A stretch of 64,000 bases of DNA from Paramecium pentaurelia (taxonomy: Eukaryota; Ciliophora; Oligohymenophorea; Peniculida; Parameciidae): positions 388,060 through 452,059 of the forward strand of contig CAJJDO010000034.1 in assembly GCA_905183005.1 (NCBI GenBank), in the 5' to 3' direction. Below the pieces are notes generated by a model. It did not search any database, was not told the origin of the DNA, and saw only the letters and a list, made by a program, of their open reading frames with translations. Positions 23,842 through 38,714 of this stretch are shown one piece after another. The stretch's first letter is position 1; every line of letters starts with the position of its first letter. Made by a program: the position numbers and the translations under genes.

Positions 23842-26800
23842 ATGGCAGAGCATGAACATGAATTTGAAGGTCATGAAGAAGAATTAGAAGCTCCAAAAGA
23901 TTCATTATGGAGAGATGAACATGAAATGGAGAAATCTGCAAATATAGTTTATTTTTTAACTCTTGGAATTGTTTCAGGATTGATTCTTAGAGAAATCAAT
24001 AAAAAAACAAAGTAAAGTAAAATATTAATTATTAGATTTCCATATTCGCCAATGATATTATCATTAGGAATAATAATAGGGTTACTTTAAAAAAGTTTAG
24101 GTTACATAGGAGAAAGTGCAAGTATATTATCAAAAATGCATCCTCATCTGATTGTATTTGTTTTTGTTCCAGTATTGCTTTTTGAATCAGCATTTAATTG
24201 CGATTGGTATACTTTTAAGTATTAAATGGTGAATATTCTATTATTAGCAGGTCCAGGATGTGGTTGGGTAATTATTATTAATCTAAATTTAGGGTGCAAT
24301 TCTATTGGGAGGAGTATTTAAATTTGTTTTATAATATGATGATAATGATATGACATGGTATTAAGCATTTACACTTGGTTCAGTATTATCAGCAACAGAT
24401 CCAGTTGCTGTGGTAGCATTACTTAAAGAATTGGGTGCAAGTTTAGCATTTAACCATTTAATTGAAGGGTATTAAATTACTATATTTAAGAGAAGCCTTA
24501 CTCAATGATGGTGTTGCGATGGTGTTTTTTATATTTTTTAATAAATTTTCAAAGGCTTAAAGCGGAAAGGGAGAAGCTGTTACTGCAAGTTAAGTGGTCA
24601 TTAATTTCATAAGAAACTCTCTTGTAGGACCTGTATTAGGATTAGTTTTAGGTATATTGGCTGCATTATGGACAAAGAGAATTTTGGGAGATGATATAGA
24701 AGTTACTTGGTTAACATTTGTATTTACATATCTTACATTTTATTGGGCAGAATTTTGTTTTTTTAAAACAAGTGGTTTATTAGCAGTTGTAGGATTAGGA
24801 TTGTTTTGGAGTGCATTTGGTAAAACTAGAATTAGATCTTCTGTTGAACATTCAGTTCATACAGTTTGGGGATTTGTTTAATATTCTTGTGATACTTTAG
24901 TATTTATCTTAGTTGGAATTATTGTTGGAACATAAGTAATTGAAGAAACATTTATTCATAAATCTGATTACATTAGAATGATTGTGTTTTACTTTTTTAT
25001 GATTCTAGCTAGATTTATTATGATTCTAACATTTTGGCCATTTTTAAGATGTTTTGGTTATCCTATTTCTAAGCCAGAATTCATAGTGTTAGTATATGGT
25101 GGTTTAAGAGGAGCTTTGGGTTTGACACTTTCACTTATGGTTGGTTGTGATGAAGAATTACCTGCAAGATTTAGACATTTATCAGTGTTTTATGCAGCGG
25201 GAATGGCTGCCATAACTAATTTAGTTAATGGTACAACTTGCAAAGCCCTTGTACAATATTTGGAAATGATTGAAAATCCAGTAGTAAAAAAGAAAGTTTA
25301 TAAGAAATATTTAGAAGAGTTAATAGTTAATTCTTAAGATAAAATGAGAGAATTAGAATCAGATCAATTTTATAGTATGGCTGATTGGAATTAAGTTAAT
25401 TAATTAATTGGATAACCTAAATTTATAGAGAAAATTGAAAAATTAGAGACTGAGATAAAATATATGGTTGGAAGTAATAGAATTGCAGCCAATTCATCAA
25501 ATTTATATGAAGGATTAACTGATTAAGAAATCTTTGGAGAAGTAAGATATAGAATTTATAGAATTCTTAAAGGATTATATTATGATAAATTTGAATATGG
25601 ATTATGTGAAGAAGATACAGTTAGATTATTAGTAGAATCTAGTGATATTGGATTAGATCATACAAAATCAATCCTAAATATTTGGGATTAATTATATAAG
25701 AATTTTCTTAATTTTAGTAGTGTCAATTTCTTTTTCAAAGTTAAAGAAATACCCTTAATTGGTCCATTTGCTAAAGAATACATGATTAAACATTTAGGTT
25801 TTGTTTATGATGTTACTACTACATTTTTATCATGTACAAATGAAGTTTTACATTTAACTGACAGTTTTCCTATGGGGAAAGATGCTGTAAGACTTGTAAT
25901 GGAAGAAGTTTAAAGAGAAATTGATAAAGCTGAAGATTATTTGGGTATATTGAATGATACATTTCCAGAGATTGTTAGAGCCATTTAAACAAAAAGAGCA
26001 TCTCATTCTATACTAACTCATCAAAGACATTATTTAGATGAAACACAATAAAATGGACTTGTAGATGAAAAGGAATATTAATTATTAAAGAAGGAAATTA
26101 ATACTAGATTAGTTGATTTAGAAAATCATCAATTTGAAATGATATTACCTTCATTTCATGTTTTAGCTATGGAATTTCCTATATTTTCAGGACTTGTTTC
26201 AACTGATTTGGATAATATAATTAAAAGTGCGTATGAAAAGAGATTTGCATGTGATGAGATAATATATGAATAAGGAATGACATGTCAAAATATATATATT
26301 ATTAGTAAAGGTAATGTAGTTGATGAATTTGAAGGAGGTTCAATTAAAAAAGGTTTGGGATCTCTTATTACTTATACTAATTTAATTGGTGATGGTAGTT
26401 GTATGAGTACAGCAAAAGCAACTGCTGATTCCTTACTTTATTCATTAAATTTAAAAATTCTAAAAGAACTCATGTAAAAGAATCCTGAGTTTGAATTTAA
26501 AATTTATATCAATTCTATAGGTAATTCTAAATTCTATATTAGAATATTTAAGAAAAATGTTTGAAAGTTAGGCAGGTCCACTGGCGAATTTAGAAATAAA
26601 AAGATTATTAGATTTTTTTAGAACAAAAAGCAAGTTAAAGAAATTAAATTAAAATCAAAAATGTGATTTAATTTTTGGAGGTTATTTATTTAAAGGAGAA
26701 CTAAAAGATTTAAATAACAAAATATATCCTTAATATTCGTATATTTAATTATTAAATTATTAGGTATATTCCACCTTAAGAAACAGAATGTTTAGCAACA

Positions 26801-26959
26801 AAATGTGGTATTTGCTTGATTTTTGATGATCAAGTGGATTCACTAAACACTTAAATTCTAAAATAGTTAGATTTAGATCCTCATAAAGATTAATAAATTT
26901 AAGAGAGATATTCCTAAATCAAACGTACTTCATTACAAGAAAAAAAAAAACATCATTGA
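23842..26959 (+). CDS. Cation/proton exchanger, NHE/SOS1-like, with C-terminal cNBD-like domain (999 aa)
   Basis: Five introns (24012-24035, 24268-24292, 24469-24490, 26521-26542, 26739-26763) give exactly 1000 codons. The N-terminal ~430 residues have CPA1-type helices with the ion-binding motif SATDPVAVVALLKELGA, then LIEGEALLNDG and VYGGLRGALGLTLSL. A cytosolic part of ~550 residues follows. Within it, from about residue 745, is a cyclic-nucleotide-binding-like beta roll (YEQGMTCQNIYIISKGNVV). It lacks the FGE and RxxxA signature of ligand-binding cNBDs. The layout, without a voltage-sensor block, resembles plant SOS1 more than sperm SLC9C. It should exchange Na+ or K+ for H+ at the plasma or ciliary membrane. 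Confidence 0.88.
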
Positions 26960-27128
26960 ATTTGCTTCATTTATATCTAAAATATTTATAAGAGAGTTTC
27001 TATTCATATTTCAATAGTTTATTTTAGTAAATTTTAGAAGTTTACAAAAACTTATTTTATTATTTATATATATATATAAATTAATGTAAAGTGTAACCTC
27101 TATAGAAGTACCTACAAATTTGCTTAAA

Positions 27129-29686
27129 ATGCCAATAATTAAGAATAAGGATATTATGGAAAAGAAATGTATTTATTTAAATAAATTAATAAGATGAATA
27201 TGATAAAGTTGGAACAAATTAAAATGTTATTGTTGAACCTGCAGTAGTTAAATTTTGTGGTTTTGAAATTGGCAAACTAAATGAGATTAAAGTGAGAGTC
27301 ATCAATAAAAACAAACAACCTTAAAGAATCTATGTGTTTCCACCTAAATCAGAAATATTTAATGTCAAATTTGATAAAAAAGGTGCTATACCTAGTGGAA
27401 TGGCTGAAGAGCTATATGTGTAATTCAAGCCTTAAGAATATAAATATTTTTATGATGTTATACGAATAAATACTCAAGATGATACTTTGTTAATACCTAT
27501 ACATGCTTATCCTGCACTTAGTCGAGATGGATTAAGAGAATTGTTCCCTCGATTGATTGACTTTGGCACCTTAGATATAGGTGAATCTTAAACATATGTA
27601 AAAAATCTTATCATTATAATAGAGTTATCCAATTTAAAGTAAAGTACCTCTTAACTTTGAGTTTGAATTCAACATTACAAAACCTTGTTAAGATATTAAA
27701 ATTGATCCAATCAAAGGAATTGTACCAGGCAAAGGAGGTATAGATATTTCTATAACATACTGTCCTTAAGTTAATGTGACAGAAGTTATGGAAGTGGAAG
27801 TAAATATTCATCTAAATAATTTTTTAGCTTAAAATAGCTTAATTTGATTTTGAACCATTATGTATCAAAATTATGGGATCTGGTAGATTCCCTGAAAATA
27901 AAAAAACTATCAGACCTAATTCAAACAAAAAATTGAAATCTATTACTAATTCTTCTAGAGCTAAACCTCTTTAGAATACTTAAGAGATACCAGTTGAAGA
28001 AAGTCCAAAACCAGGTGAAACATAATAAATTGAGAATCAAATTTAAGAAAAATCAAAAACCTTGAAAATAACAAAAAGCTCTAAATTAAAAAGATCTAAA
28101 TCTCAATCGCAAGAAACTAATGATAATGTAGGACTTGATAAACTTAAAGGCAGACAAGTAAAGTATTAAATAACAAAAGTTATTAGAAAAATCATATTTA
28201 GATCATTTTAATCAAATCTAAAGTTTGGATAAAGAAAAAGAAATGAGATTTTTTTAATGCGTTGGAGACCCACCAATAACTGAATCTTAAGTATAAGACA
28301 TTCTCCTTGAAAGATAATAATATCTTAATAATTATCTAGAAGATGTTTAAGCAAAAGGAACAACAAGATACACATTATTGATTAATAATGATAGTACAAT
28401 TGTTGATTACATTCTACCTGAACATCAATAAACTTGGGATTTAGATAAGAATGATACAATGAAAATTAAGAAACTAGTAATATATTTTATATATTTATTT
28501 AGAATTTAAGAAAGTTTGTATGTGCAGCTAGTAGAGTAATCTATAAATTAAGAATGGAAAAAAGATTATAAAAATTAAAGGCATTTTTAAAAGGAGCAAC
28601 AACTAGAGCAGAAGTTAGATAACTAGTTAATTTGGATTGTTAAAAAGCAGAATATTCAGGTGTTGGTAAAAAAGATTTTGTATAAATTTTAATTAATTAT
28701 TCAGGTTAAATTTACATTTGAATTCAACTCAGATAATATTGGATTCTTGAAATTACCAGTTCAATATTCAGAATCCAATACAAATTCCTCATTTAAATAT
28801 ACTATAACACCATAAACTGGTTTTGATGATCTAGCTCCATTTGATGAATTACCAAGTGATGATTGTGAAATCATGTAATATAAAGTATGGGAATACCCTT
28901 AAATTGTGTATCATCCACCTGTAATTGATAAACCTTTAAGGGATGGTGCAGAAGAGGAAAAATCTCTTAGAGGTGTTATGGGTCCAATAACTTAAATACT
29001 TTAGACTTAATATGATGATATTGTAAGAAAAATATATTCTAAACATCCAGATGTTGAAAGCTATTAAATACTTAAAGCACATAAGACATTAAGATTATTT
29101 TAATAATTTAATGATGGAACTCCTTTAAATACATTCTATCCACTTATGTTTAGTAAAGTAAATGGAATTGGATCTGATTTAGATCCAGATATAGCTTAGA
29201 ATCATTAAATCCTAAAATAAGAATTTATCACTAGAACACCTGGTTATTAAAATCTAAATCTTTTATATGAACTACCATTGGATCAATTCTATTATCAAGA
29301 GAAAAATATGCAATTAGCTTATGATTTTGGATTTGATGAATAGATAGAATTTTATTGTCCAACAATAATGGCAGAAAAAGAATTAGATGATCAGATGACA
29401 GATGATGATAGTGATGAAGATAAACCTCCTTAAATTAATGTTGTAGATTAAAATGATTGGCTTACTAAACTTGAATAGGATGATAAAACTATCACAAATT
29501 TAAGATAATCAGAAATTATTGACTCTTTTGAGCAACTTAAAGAAAAATTAGATTCAAATTTAACGTAATAAATTAATTAAAATTTTTAGTTTGGAAAAGA
29601 ATAAATTTATTTCAACAGTTCCTTCTAAAACTAATGACTTCAATAAGTTTATTGTTAGAAATGAAAATAAAATGGTCATATTGTGA
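27129..29686 (+). CDS. CFAP221: CFAP221/PCDP1-like central-pair protein (~793 aa)
   Basis: Seven introns (27169-27193, 27598-27622, 27800-27827, 28158-28179, 28477-28502, 28680-28704, 29565-29589) give a frame ending at TGA 29684-29686. The N-terminal third has MSP/ASH-like beta domains (FGTLDIGES...; PQEYKYFYDVIRI), then a charged linker. The central block NLRKFVCAASRVIYKLRMEK and the SGVGKKDF region match the Pcdp1/FAP221 pattern, with an acidic C-terminus. FAP221 sits on the C1d projection of the ciliary central pair, binds calmodulin and helps control motility. The start is uncertain: 27129 is the first Met surely in frame, and an ATG at 27082 may belong to it if my count of that line is off. 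Confidence 0.78.
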
Positions 29687-29860
29687 TTTATAATATTTCC
29701 AACATACATTTTATATATATAATAAATTAATAAAAACTATAAGGAACCAATAAACAGGTTTCTCTAATATCTAATAAAAATAAATATAAGAAACAATTCT
29801 AGATAGATGTATGTTAAATGATAACAAAGTTTTATTGTTTATATATGAATAATATTTATT

Positions 29861-31277
29861 ATGCTTGACTTTGAACAAGATTTTTATAAGTTTGTTAAAG
29901 CTTAATTAGACAAAAAAAAAGGGATCAAATAGAATGGAACAGATGAATCATCTGATGAAGAAGAGACACTAAAGAGTAATTTTATATCTCTTATAAAGAA
30001 AATAGGTTAGTAAGTGAGAATATCAATAAAGTACTATAAAATGAGAGAAAAAAGATGAAAATCAGCAAAATAACTAAGGAGTAGCATTTTGAGAAAAAAA
30101 TGAAAGATTTTACAAATATGGATACATTTATTGATGTTAAACAGTTCCTTAAAAATCTTAATGATTAATAAAAGAAAAAAACCCATAAAAGGGTGTTTAA
30201 ATCATTCAAACGTAGTTCTTCAGATAGTGATAATGATGATTTATTTGATTATGCAGAAATTGTTTCGAAAAGTAAAAAATACATTGCAAAATCTCAAAAG
30301 TACAGGACTAAACCAAATATTTAGGGCTACCTTCAATTTGAAGAATAACAACTATAAAAAATGGAAAAAATTGAAGAGGGAAGAACTACAAATGAAAAAT
30401 TCTATACTGGAATTGATAAATTAATAACAGATATTAATCAAAAAAATGCTTAATCTGAAATAGATAAATAATATGAAAAAGAGAAAAAAAGACATAGAAA
30501 TTCTATGAGTTTAGAATAATAAATACCATAAGTTGTCCAATTAGATTTTGGAAAAGATGAACTAACAATTAAAGCAGGAAAGAAATTCAAAGAATAATCT
30601 TAAAAGGTTTTATAACTTCTTGAGAAAACGACAAAAATGTTATATAGAAATAGGATGCCACAACCTCCAAATCCAAAAATCTTAAAACAATAATAATAAT
30701 AATTGAAAGAATTGAAATAACATCCTACATCTGTTGAGATTAGAAGTTCTAAACAAATCCTTACTAAAAGTCGTAGTATAAGTAAAGATAATAAATTGCC
30801 CACAATAAATGGTCAAAACAAAGGTTAGAATGTAAAAAGGATCACTCCCTTACATTAATTGAGTCATGCAACCTTGCCAGAAATTAAGCCATAATCTTAT
30901 GTGTCTCTAAGAGAAGAGAAAAATCTAGAGGATTTACATTACTTTAAAAGTTAAAATTTAATTAAATAAAACTCTTCACCCAATAATTTTAGTCATCATA
31001 GCCTAAGCTTTGATGTTAAAAATTAGATTTGTGACTTTATTACTTAAGTAATTTTTATCATAATTTATTCTAGTTGGATAATGCTTAAGAATAATTCTAA
31101 AAAATGTATCCTTCAGATTCTTAATTATAAAAAATATAGAATAATATGAGTAGAAAAATGAATAAAATTGGTAAAACTCCTTTAGAAAGTTTAAAATTTT
31201 TAACTAGAAGAAAATTTAATTTTTCTAGAAAATTTGAGTTAAGAAGCAAAAAAAATTAAGCACATCAAAATTTTTGA
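29861..31277 (+). CDS. Hypothetical Lys/Gln-rich protein (454 aa)
   Basis: From ATG 29861 to TGA 31275-31277 with introns 30006-30031 and 31048-31073, giving 455 codons. The first intron has an unusual GTT donor and AAAG acceptor; if it is wrong, the gene would start at the ATG near 30055. The protein is very rich in Lys, Gln, Glu and Ser, with predicted long helices and a basic C-terminus. Composition and low complexity are the only visible features; I cannot assign a domain. It sits between two plus-strand genes with ordinary spacing. Confidence 0.6.
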
Positions 31278-31420
31278 AAAAAAAATGATTATATCTATAT
31301 TGAAGTCTATTTTCCGGATTTATTTGTTTTAACATAAACAAAATATTGGTTCTGTTTAATCCTTATATTTAATTTAGATCAAATATTTTGAATTATTTCT
31401 AATTGATTTTATTATTGAAA

Positions 31421-33072
<1,652 letters not shown>

Positions 33073-33103
33073 TTGTTATATAAAATAATAAATAAATCAC
33101 ATA

Positions 33104-33890
33104 ATGTTAAAAAGCAATTCTTATCATATAAAGACACCTAGAAAATTTCGACAACCAAATATGTTATCATAAGAATTATTGTAAAAATTAACTCAATCGA
33201 AACTAGAAAATAGATAATAGAAAGAATATTTTGATAAACTTATATTAATTAATGGAGCCAAAAAAGTAAAATAAATTTCTAGATCCATTGAAGGAGGATC
33301 TTAAAGTTATAGAGAAATAGTATAATAAAGTTTAAATCTTTTTAATTTAAATAAAGAAGTTATATCAAAGGATTTAAGTTAAAGAAAGTCAAATGAAGAA
33401 ATACAAAGTACTTAAAAAAAATCAAGGCATGTCAGTCATATTAGTTAAATATGGACAAAAAGGAATAGAACGGATAGCAATTCCTTAACTCCAAGGAAAG
33501 TGGGAGTAAACGATTTTATTTTAAATGCGAGCGCTTTTTTAAAGGAAAAGCAATTAGAAAATTAATTAGACAAACTCTCTTATCAAATAGTATAACTTTA
33601 AAATAAATCTAATTAATTGGAGATATAAAATAGAATGTTATTTTCAAATTTGTAATAATATTAATAAGATTCTCATAACATGAAAGTATTATGAATTTTA
33701 TAATTAGGATAGGCATTCTCTTATTCAAAAATTAGATACAATGATTGTGATGTAATAACGATAGGAAGAAAATCTTAATTACTTTAAATAATTATTTAAA
33801 GAGAATAGTGATGAGAACAAGAAAACATCTAATTCCCTCCCAAAACTTAGACCGGCAGGTTTATCAGCATATCTTGGTTTAAAAATTTGA
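33104..33890 (+). CDS. Hypothetical coiled-coil protein (254 aa)
   Basis: ATG 33104 to TGA 33888-33890 with one 22-nt intron (33686-33707), exactly 255 codons. Rich in Lys, Glu, Ser and Gln with heptad-like stretches (for example FLKEKQLENQLDKLS) and a Ser/Arg-rich middle. Ends in LRPAGLSAYLGLKI, the most distinctive segment. Starts 31 bp after the stop of the preceding gene on the same strand. No known domain recognised. Confidence 0.7.
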
Positions 33891-33928
33891 TTTAATTAAT
33901 TCTTCGCCAATTTATATAATATTCTTTA

Positions 33929-35534
33929 ATGCACAAAACTCATGATTAAATTACATAAGAAAGTCAAGAAGATCTTTATAATGAAAATAAAAGCGCATCC
34001 TTGCTAGGAGTTAAATCCTATTAGTAGTATGCCTATAGATGGATAATTTTGATATGTTTTCTTAGTGTTGTATTTATTAATGGTATTGCATATCAAACTT
34101 TTATTCCAAATGCAAAATAAGTATAATATGATAATAATAAAAGTTTATTGAATTATATGATGTTAGTGAACAAATAATAACATTATCTGGCACAATATTT
34201 TTGATAATGTAACCATTGTTTACATTTTTTGCATCTTCATGTATTTATTAAATTTATAATAAGTTATTGTAAAGAAAGGATTTGCTTTATCATTAAATTT
34301 TGGAGTCTTGTTAACAATAGTTGGATATGGTATAAGATTATTAATAAATAAATTTTCATTTTCAATTGTTATTTTAGGATAAGCATGTCTTGGAATATCA
34401 AGACCTTTTATATTGAATGGTCAGATTACAATGGCATAGAATTGGTTTTATCCATCAAATAGGACAGCAGTATTAACAGCTTGCAATGCTTTTTAAACAT
34501 TTTCTATGATCATAAGTGTTATATGGCCAGCTAATTGGATTTTTCAAGATTATTCTTATACTGAAGAGTTGAAAGAAAAAGGTTTAGACTTATCTTTAAA
34601 ACTCTAATACTAATAATTTTTCTTAAGTCTAGTACTTATTCCTGTGATCTTTTTAATTAGAAATAATCCAGCAACTCCTCCTTCAGGATTTAAAACTACA
34701 GAAAGTGATGTTGGAGTTTAAGAATCAATAATAAAATTATTAAAAAATGGAAATTTCATACTCATTCTATTAACTTACAGTTTTTATTTTGGAACTATTA
34801 AAGGATATGGATTGAATGTACCATATTTAATGTCTCCTTTTGGATTTATTGATACTCATTATTCAATTGCTTCTTCAATGCTAATAATTGGTGGATTTAT
34901 ATCAGCAGGGATGGTATCTAAGATTGTATAAAAGTTTAAAAAGTATAAGGCTATTGGAATAGTATTATTAACTATATCTTTAGCCTTAACATTATTAACA
35001 TATCCTATAATGATGACAGAACAATTTATCCCTTTATGCATCTAATAATTATTATTAGGATTTTTCTTAATTCCAATGGTTCCAGTTTTAATGGAATTTG
35101 GATGTGAAGCAATATATCCTTTAAATGGTAGTTTTTCAATTGGGGTTATGGTTTCAGGAGCAACAATAGCGGCTTTGTTGAGTAGCATTTTATTAACATA
35201 TACAGCTAAAGGTAAAGATAGTGATAAGTTAAGTGCTTTAATAACTACTATCATTTGGTGTAGCATATTTTTAATAGGATTTATATTCTTTTTGTTTACA
35301 AAAGAAATTGAAAATAGATCAAAAGAGCAAGAAGAAAAGGAAAGGAAAAATTTAATAAAATCAGATTCCTCTAATAAAAATCATTAAACTTCCATTAATG
35401 AATCATTTCATTCAGAAAAAGATAAAAGTAAAGAGGATTTTAAACAAGAACAAGTAATTATTGTTTAAAATTAATTTTTATAAAATAATGATGATTTAAA
35501 TAAAGATGATAAAAACAATGATAAATAACAATGA
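33929..35534 (+). CDS. MFS transporter, FLVCR/SLC49-like (519 aa)
   Basis: Introns 34121-34143 and 34241-34263 (23 nt each) leave 520 codons ending at TGA 35532-35534. About twelve hydrophobic helices follow an acidic N-terminus that ends in SYQQYAYRWIILICFLSVV, the YxxRW entry to helix 1 typical of FLVCR proteins. Further matches are NGQITMAQNWFYPSNRTAVLTA in the first half and MEFGCEAIYPLNGSFSIG in the second, the place of the conserved E..YP motif. The tail is hydrophilic. Animal FLVCRs carry choline, ethanolamine or heme; the substrate here is unknown. It starts 38 bp after the preceding stop. Confidence 0.82.
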
Positions 35535-35645
35535 ATTTTAATAAAATACATATATTTTAGAATATATGTTTAATAATTACAAATGGTTTTTTTAAACTTA
35601 ATAAATTTTTATAAAATATTTATATATTTTATATAATTATTATTG

Positions 35646-36747
35646 TATTATTATCAAAATGAAATAGAAATAATTAAAGCAAAAAAAAATCTAAATTTAA
35701 TATGAATAATCTACATAAAATACTCTCATTTAAATCCTTTTTCTTGTTATGATTTACTCCAAGCCTAAGCAATTGTTCTCTTCATTTCATCATCTCCATT
35801 TTAATACATCTCTTTCATCATATTCATTAATGAAGCTTGTGGATCCTCTTTATCTACTTTTGATGAATCAGTGTTTATCTATAATAAATTGTTTTACATA
35901 CCAATTTTTCTTTATATGCCAATTGATCCCAATGTTTATTCTCTTTTTTGATCAAATTAATGATTAATGAGTTATTAGTAGTTTTGATAGAACATTCTCG
36001 ATCTTTCAAATCATCAAAAGTCTTCTTAATGCCAAATCTAAAATAGTATATAATACATACCTCTAATTAATTCCTTTGTAATTCAAAATCTTAACATCAA
36101 CACTATGAGTAGAAAATGAACTAATTATATTCTCTTTAGGTAATTATCCAATTCCATCCATACTTATTATTATTTTGATTTTATTCCCCTCTTAGTCCCA
36201 AGCATATTTGGTTATTCCTTAATATTAAAGAGAATCTTAATCTTTAGAATTTTATTCATGTTATTTTTCAGGTTACTCAACTTTTTATGGAGTTAATATT
36301 TTTATAGAGTTTTCTAAATATTTGATTCTATTGTTCAAATATTCAATATTGCCTTTACGTTTTAATGTTCCTAATACTTATTAAACTTCTTCTAAATCTA
36401 ATTAGAGGTTCTCAAGTTCAGACATTTTATTTGATTAATTGGAATTTTAATATATATATGAGTTGATCAATCAAGGAAATTAAAATAACTTAATTTCTAG
36501 AATATTTCTATTAAGTTTTCTCCTTCTTTTATAATAATTAAATGAGCTATTATTAATTCTTATTTACAATATTCATTTGATATGTAGATATCATAATTAA
36601 TAAAATATAATGAGTTATCTAAATTGTAAGTGGAAATAACATTACATAAGAAAGTAAGCAAAGATTATGCAATTACCAAGAATTAAATTTCAAAAGGATA
36701 TTAGAACTAAGTCTATTGATGATATATTCGAGAAAACTAAGCTTAAT
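35646..36747. repeat. First copy of a 1102-bp direct duplication ending at the N (36748)
   Basis: 35646-36747 recurs at 36749-37850 (offset 1103) with no difference that I noticed. The N lies between the copies and only the second continues into the next gene. Unmerged contig overlap is the simplest explanation. Confidence 0.9.
35726..36425 (-). pseudogene. Duplicate copy of the CacyBP/SIP gene (probable assembly artefact)
   Basis: A full-length copy of the gene at 36829-37528 lying inside the first half of the 1102-bp duplication. It is intact and shares both introns, so it would be functional if real. Because the duplication ends exactly at an N, I count only one gene. The start of the neighbouring plus-strand gene is also repeated (36667-36747). 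Confidence 0.75.
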
Positions 36748-36748
36748 N

Positions 36749-37850
36749 TATTATTATCAAAATGAAATAGAAATAATTAAAGCAAAAAAAAATCTAAATT
36801 TAATATGAATAATCTACATAAAATACTCTCATTTAAATCCTTTTTCTTGTTATGATTTACTCCAAGCCTAAGCAATTGTTCTCTTCATTTCATCATCTCC
36901 ATTTTAATACATCTCTTTCATCATATTCATTAATGAAGCTTGTGGATCCTCTTTATCTACTTTTGATGAATCAGTGTTTATCTATAATAAATTGTTTTAC
37001 ATACCAATTTTTCTTTATATGCCAATTGATCCCAATGTTTATTCTCTTTTTTGATCAAATTAATGATTAATGAGTTATTAGTAGTTTTGATAGAACATTC
37101 TCGATCTTTCAAATCATCAAAAGTCTTCTTAATGCCAAATCTAAAATAGTATATAATACATACCTCTAATTAATTCCTTTGTAATTCAAAATCTTAACAT
37201 CAACACTATGAGTAGAAAATGAACTAATTATATTCTCTTTAGGTAATTATCCAATTCCATCCATACTTATTATTATTTTGATTTTATTCCCCTCTTAGTC
37301 CCAAGCATATTTGGTTATTCCTTAATATTAAAGAGAATCTTAATCTTTAGAATTTTATTCATGTTATTTTTCAGGTTACTCAACTTTTTATGGAGTTAAT
37401 ATTTTTATAGAGTTTTCTAAATATTTGATTCTATTGTTCAAATATTCAATATTGCCTTTACGTTTTAATGTTCCTAATACTTATTAAACTTCTTCTAAAT
37501 CTAATTAGAGGTTCTCAAGTTCAGACATTTTATTTGATTAATTGGAATTTTAATATATATATGAGTTGATCAATCAAGGAAATTAAAATAACTTAATTTC
37601 TAGAATATTTCTATTAAGTTTTCTCCTTCTTTTATAATAATTAAATGAGCTATTATTAATTCTTATTTACAATATTCATTTGATATGTAGATATCATAAT
37701 TAATAAAATATAATGAGTTATCTAAATTGTAAGTGGAAATAACATTACATAAGAAAGTAAGCAAAGATTATGCAATTACCAAGAATTAAATTTCAAAAGG
37801 ATATTAGAACTAAGTCTATTGATGATATATTCGAGAAAACTAAGCTTAAT
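36749..37850. repeat. Second copy of the 1102-bp duplication
   Basis: Begins after the N at 36748, contains the CacyBP gene and the start of the next plus-strand gene, and continues into unique sequence at 37851. Confidence 0.9.
36829..37528 (-). CDS. CACYBP: Calcyclin-binding protein / Siah-interacting protein (CacyBP/SIP) (217 aa)
   Basis: ATG 37528 to TGA 36829, introns 37141-37163 and 36982-37004, exactly 218 codons. Helical N-terminus (MSELENLQLDLEEVQQVL), then a CS (p23-like) domain (ITKYAWDQEGNKIKIIISMDG ... DVKILNYKGIN) and an SGS domain ending in MKEMYQNGDDEMKRTIAQAW, which is diagnostic. Length matches the ~220-residue family. CacyBP/SIP links S100-type proteins, SIAH1/SKP1 ubiquitin ligase components and HSP90-type machinery in animals; in a ciliate only the adaptor role can be inferred. 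It is divergent from the next plus-strand gene, with ~185-240 bp between starts. Confidence 0.93.
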
Positions 37851-38437
37851 TCTTAAAGGGAAGAAAACAACGAAGAAGACAATATATTAAGAAATAGTGA
37901 TAGAGTAATGTATAATTGGTCATAATATTTTGAATAGTGGAGTAAGCAAGAATATAGCAAAATACTAAATCCGAAACTAAATTCAGATCAGTTTCAGTTG
38001 CTCTTATAAAACAAAAATTATAATATGAATATGAAGAAGATCTAACTACCATCCATAATAAATGTGGAATGAAGGTTGTGAATTAAGCTTAATAAATGCA
38101 TAATTAAGCCTAACCTTAATTAAAAAATCTTAGTGATTATGAAAAATAGAAATAATAAGTAAATGAGATCTTTAAGAGTCTATACACATCTCATTAAGAA
38201 AAGCGGGTTAATATAGAAAGATTAGTAAGTGATCGACCTTAAAGAAAGAAACCTATTGATTGGAATGAAGTGAGAAGAAGGTTACCAAAAGATCAAATAG
38301 GAACTATATATGATCCTACAAGATTTTAGAATTTATATGAAAAATTCAACAATGAAATTGAAGCTAATGCTCCTCATGGACCATTTATTAGTTTTCGTCA
38401 ATTTTTGAGGGAAAGAAGAGGACACTTCAAAGATTGA
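37770..38437 (+). CDS. Hypothetical protein with one apparent frameshift (~220 aa)
   Basis: The N-terminal frame (MQLPRIKFQKDIRTKSIDDI, then MYNWSQYFEQWSKQEY) and the C-terminal frame (PIDWNEVRRRLPKDQIGTIY ... FRQFLRERRGHFKD, stop 38435-38437) are both clearly coding. They are out of register by one base. Adding one A to the A5 run near 38011 would join them; no suitable intron exists. Likely a base-call error, otherwise a pseudogene. A longer start at 37713 is in frame. No domain recognised. Confidence 0.55.
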
Positions 38438-38714
38438 TTTATAAAATTGATTTCTTATTTAAAAAAATGGCTTATTCAATTTTATGTATAATTAGATTAT
38501 CTAAGAAAATAATATTGAAAAAGCTATAATTTATAATAGAAAATCATTTTTAATATAAAGGTTCAAACATTTTATTAACCAATATTATTTAATTAAATGA
38601 TAAACTCAAATTTATATGCATATTATATTTAAGATTTATGTAATCAAATATTTGCTTGAAATATTTAATCTTTAAAAACATTTAATATTTCTAATAAACC
38701 TATAAAGCAAAAAT

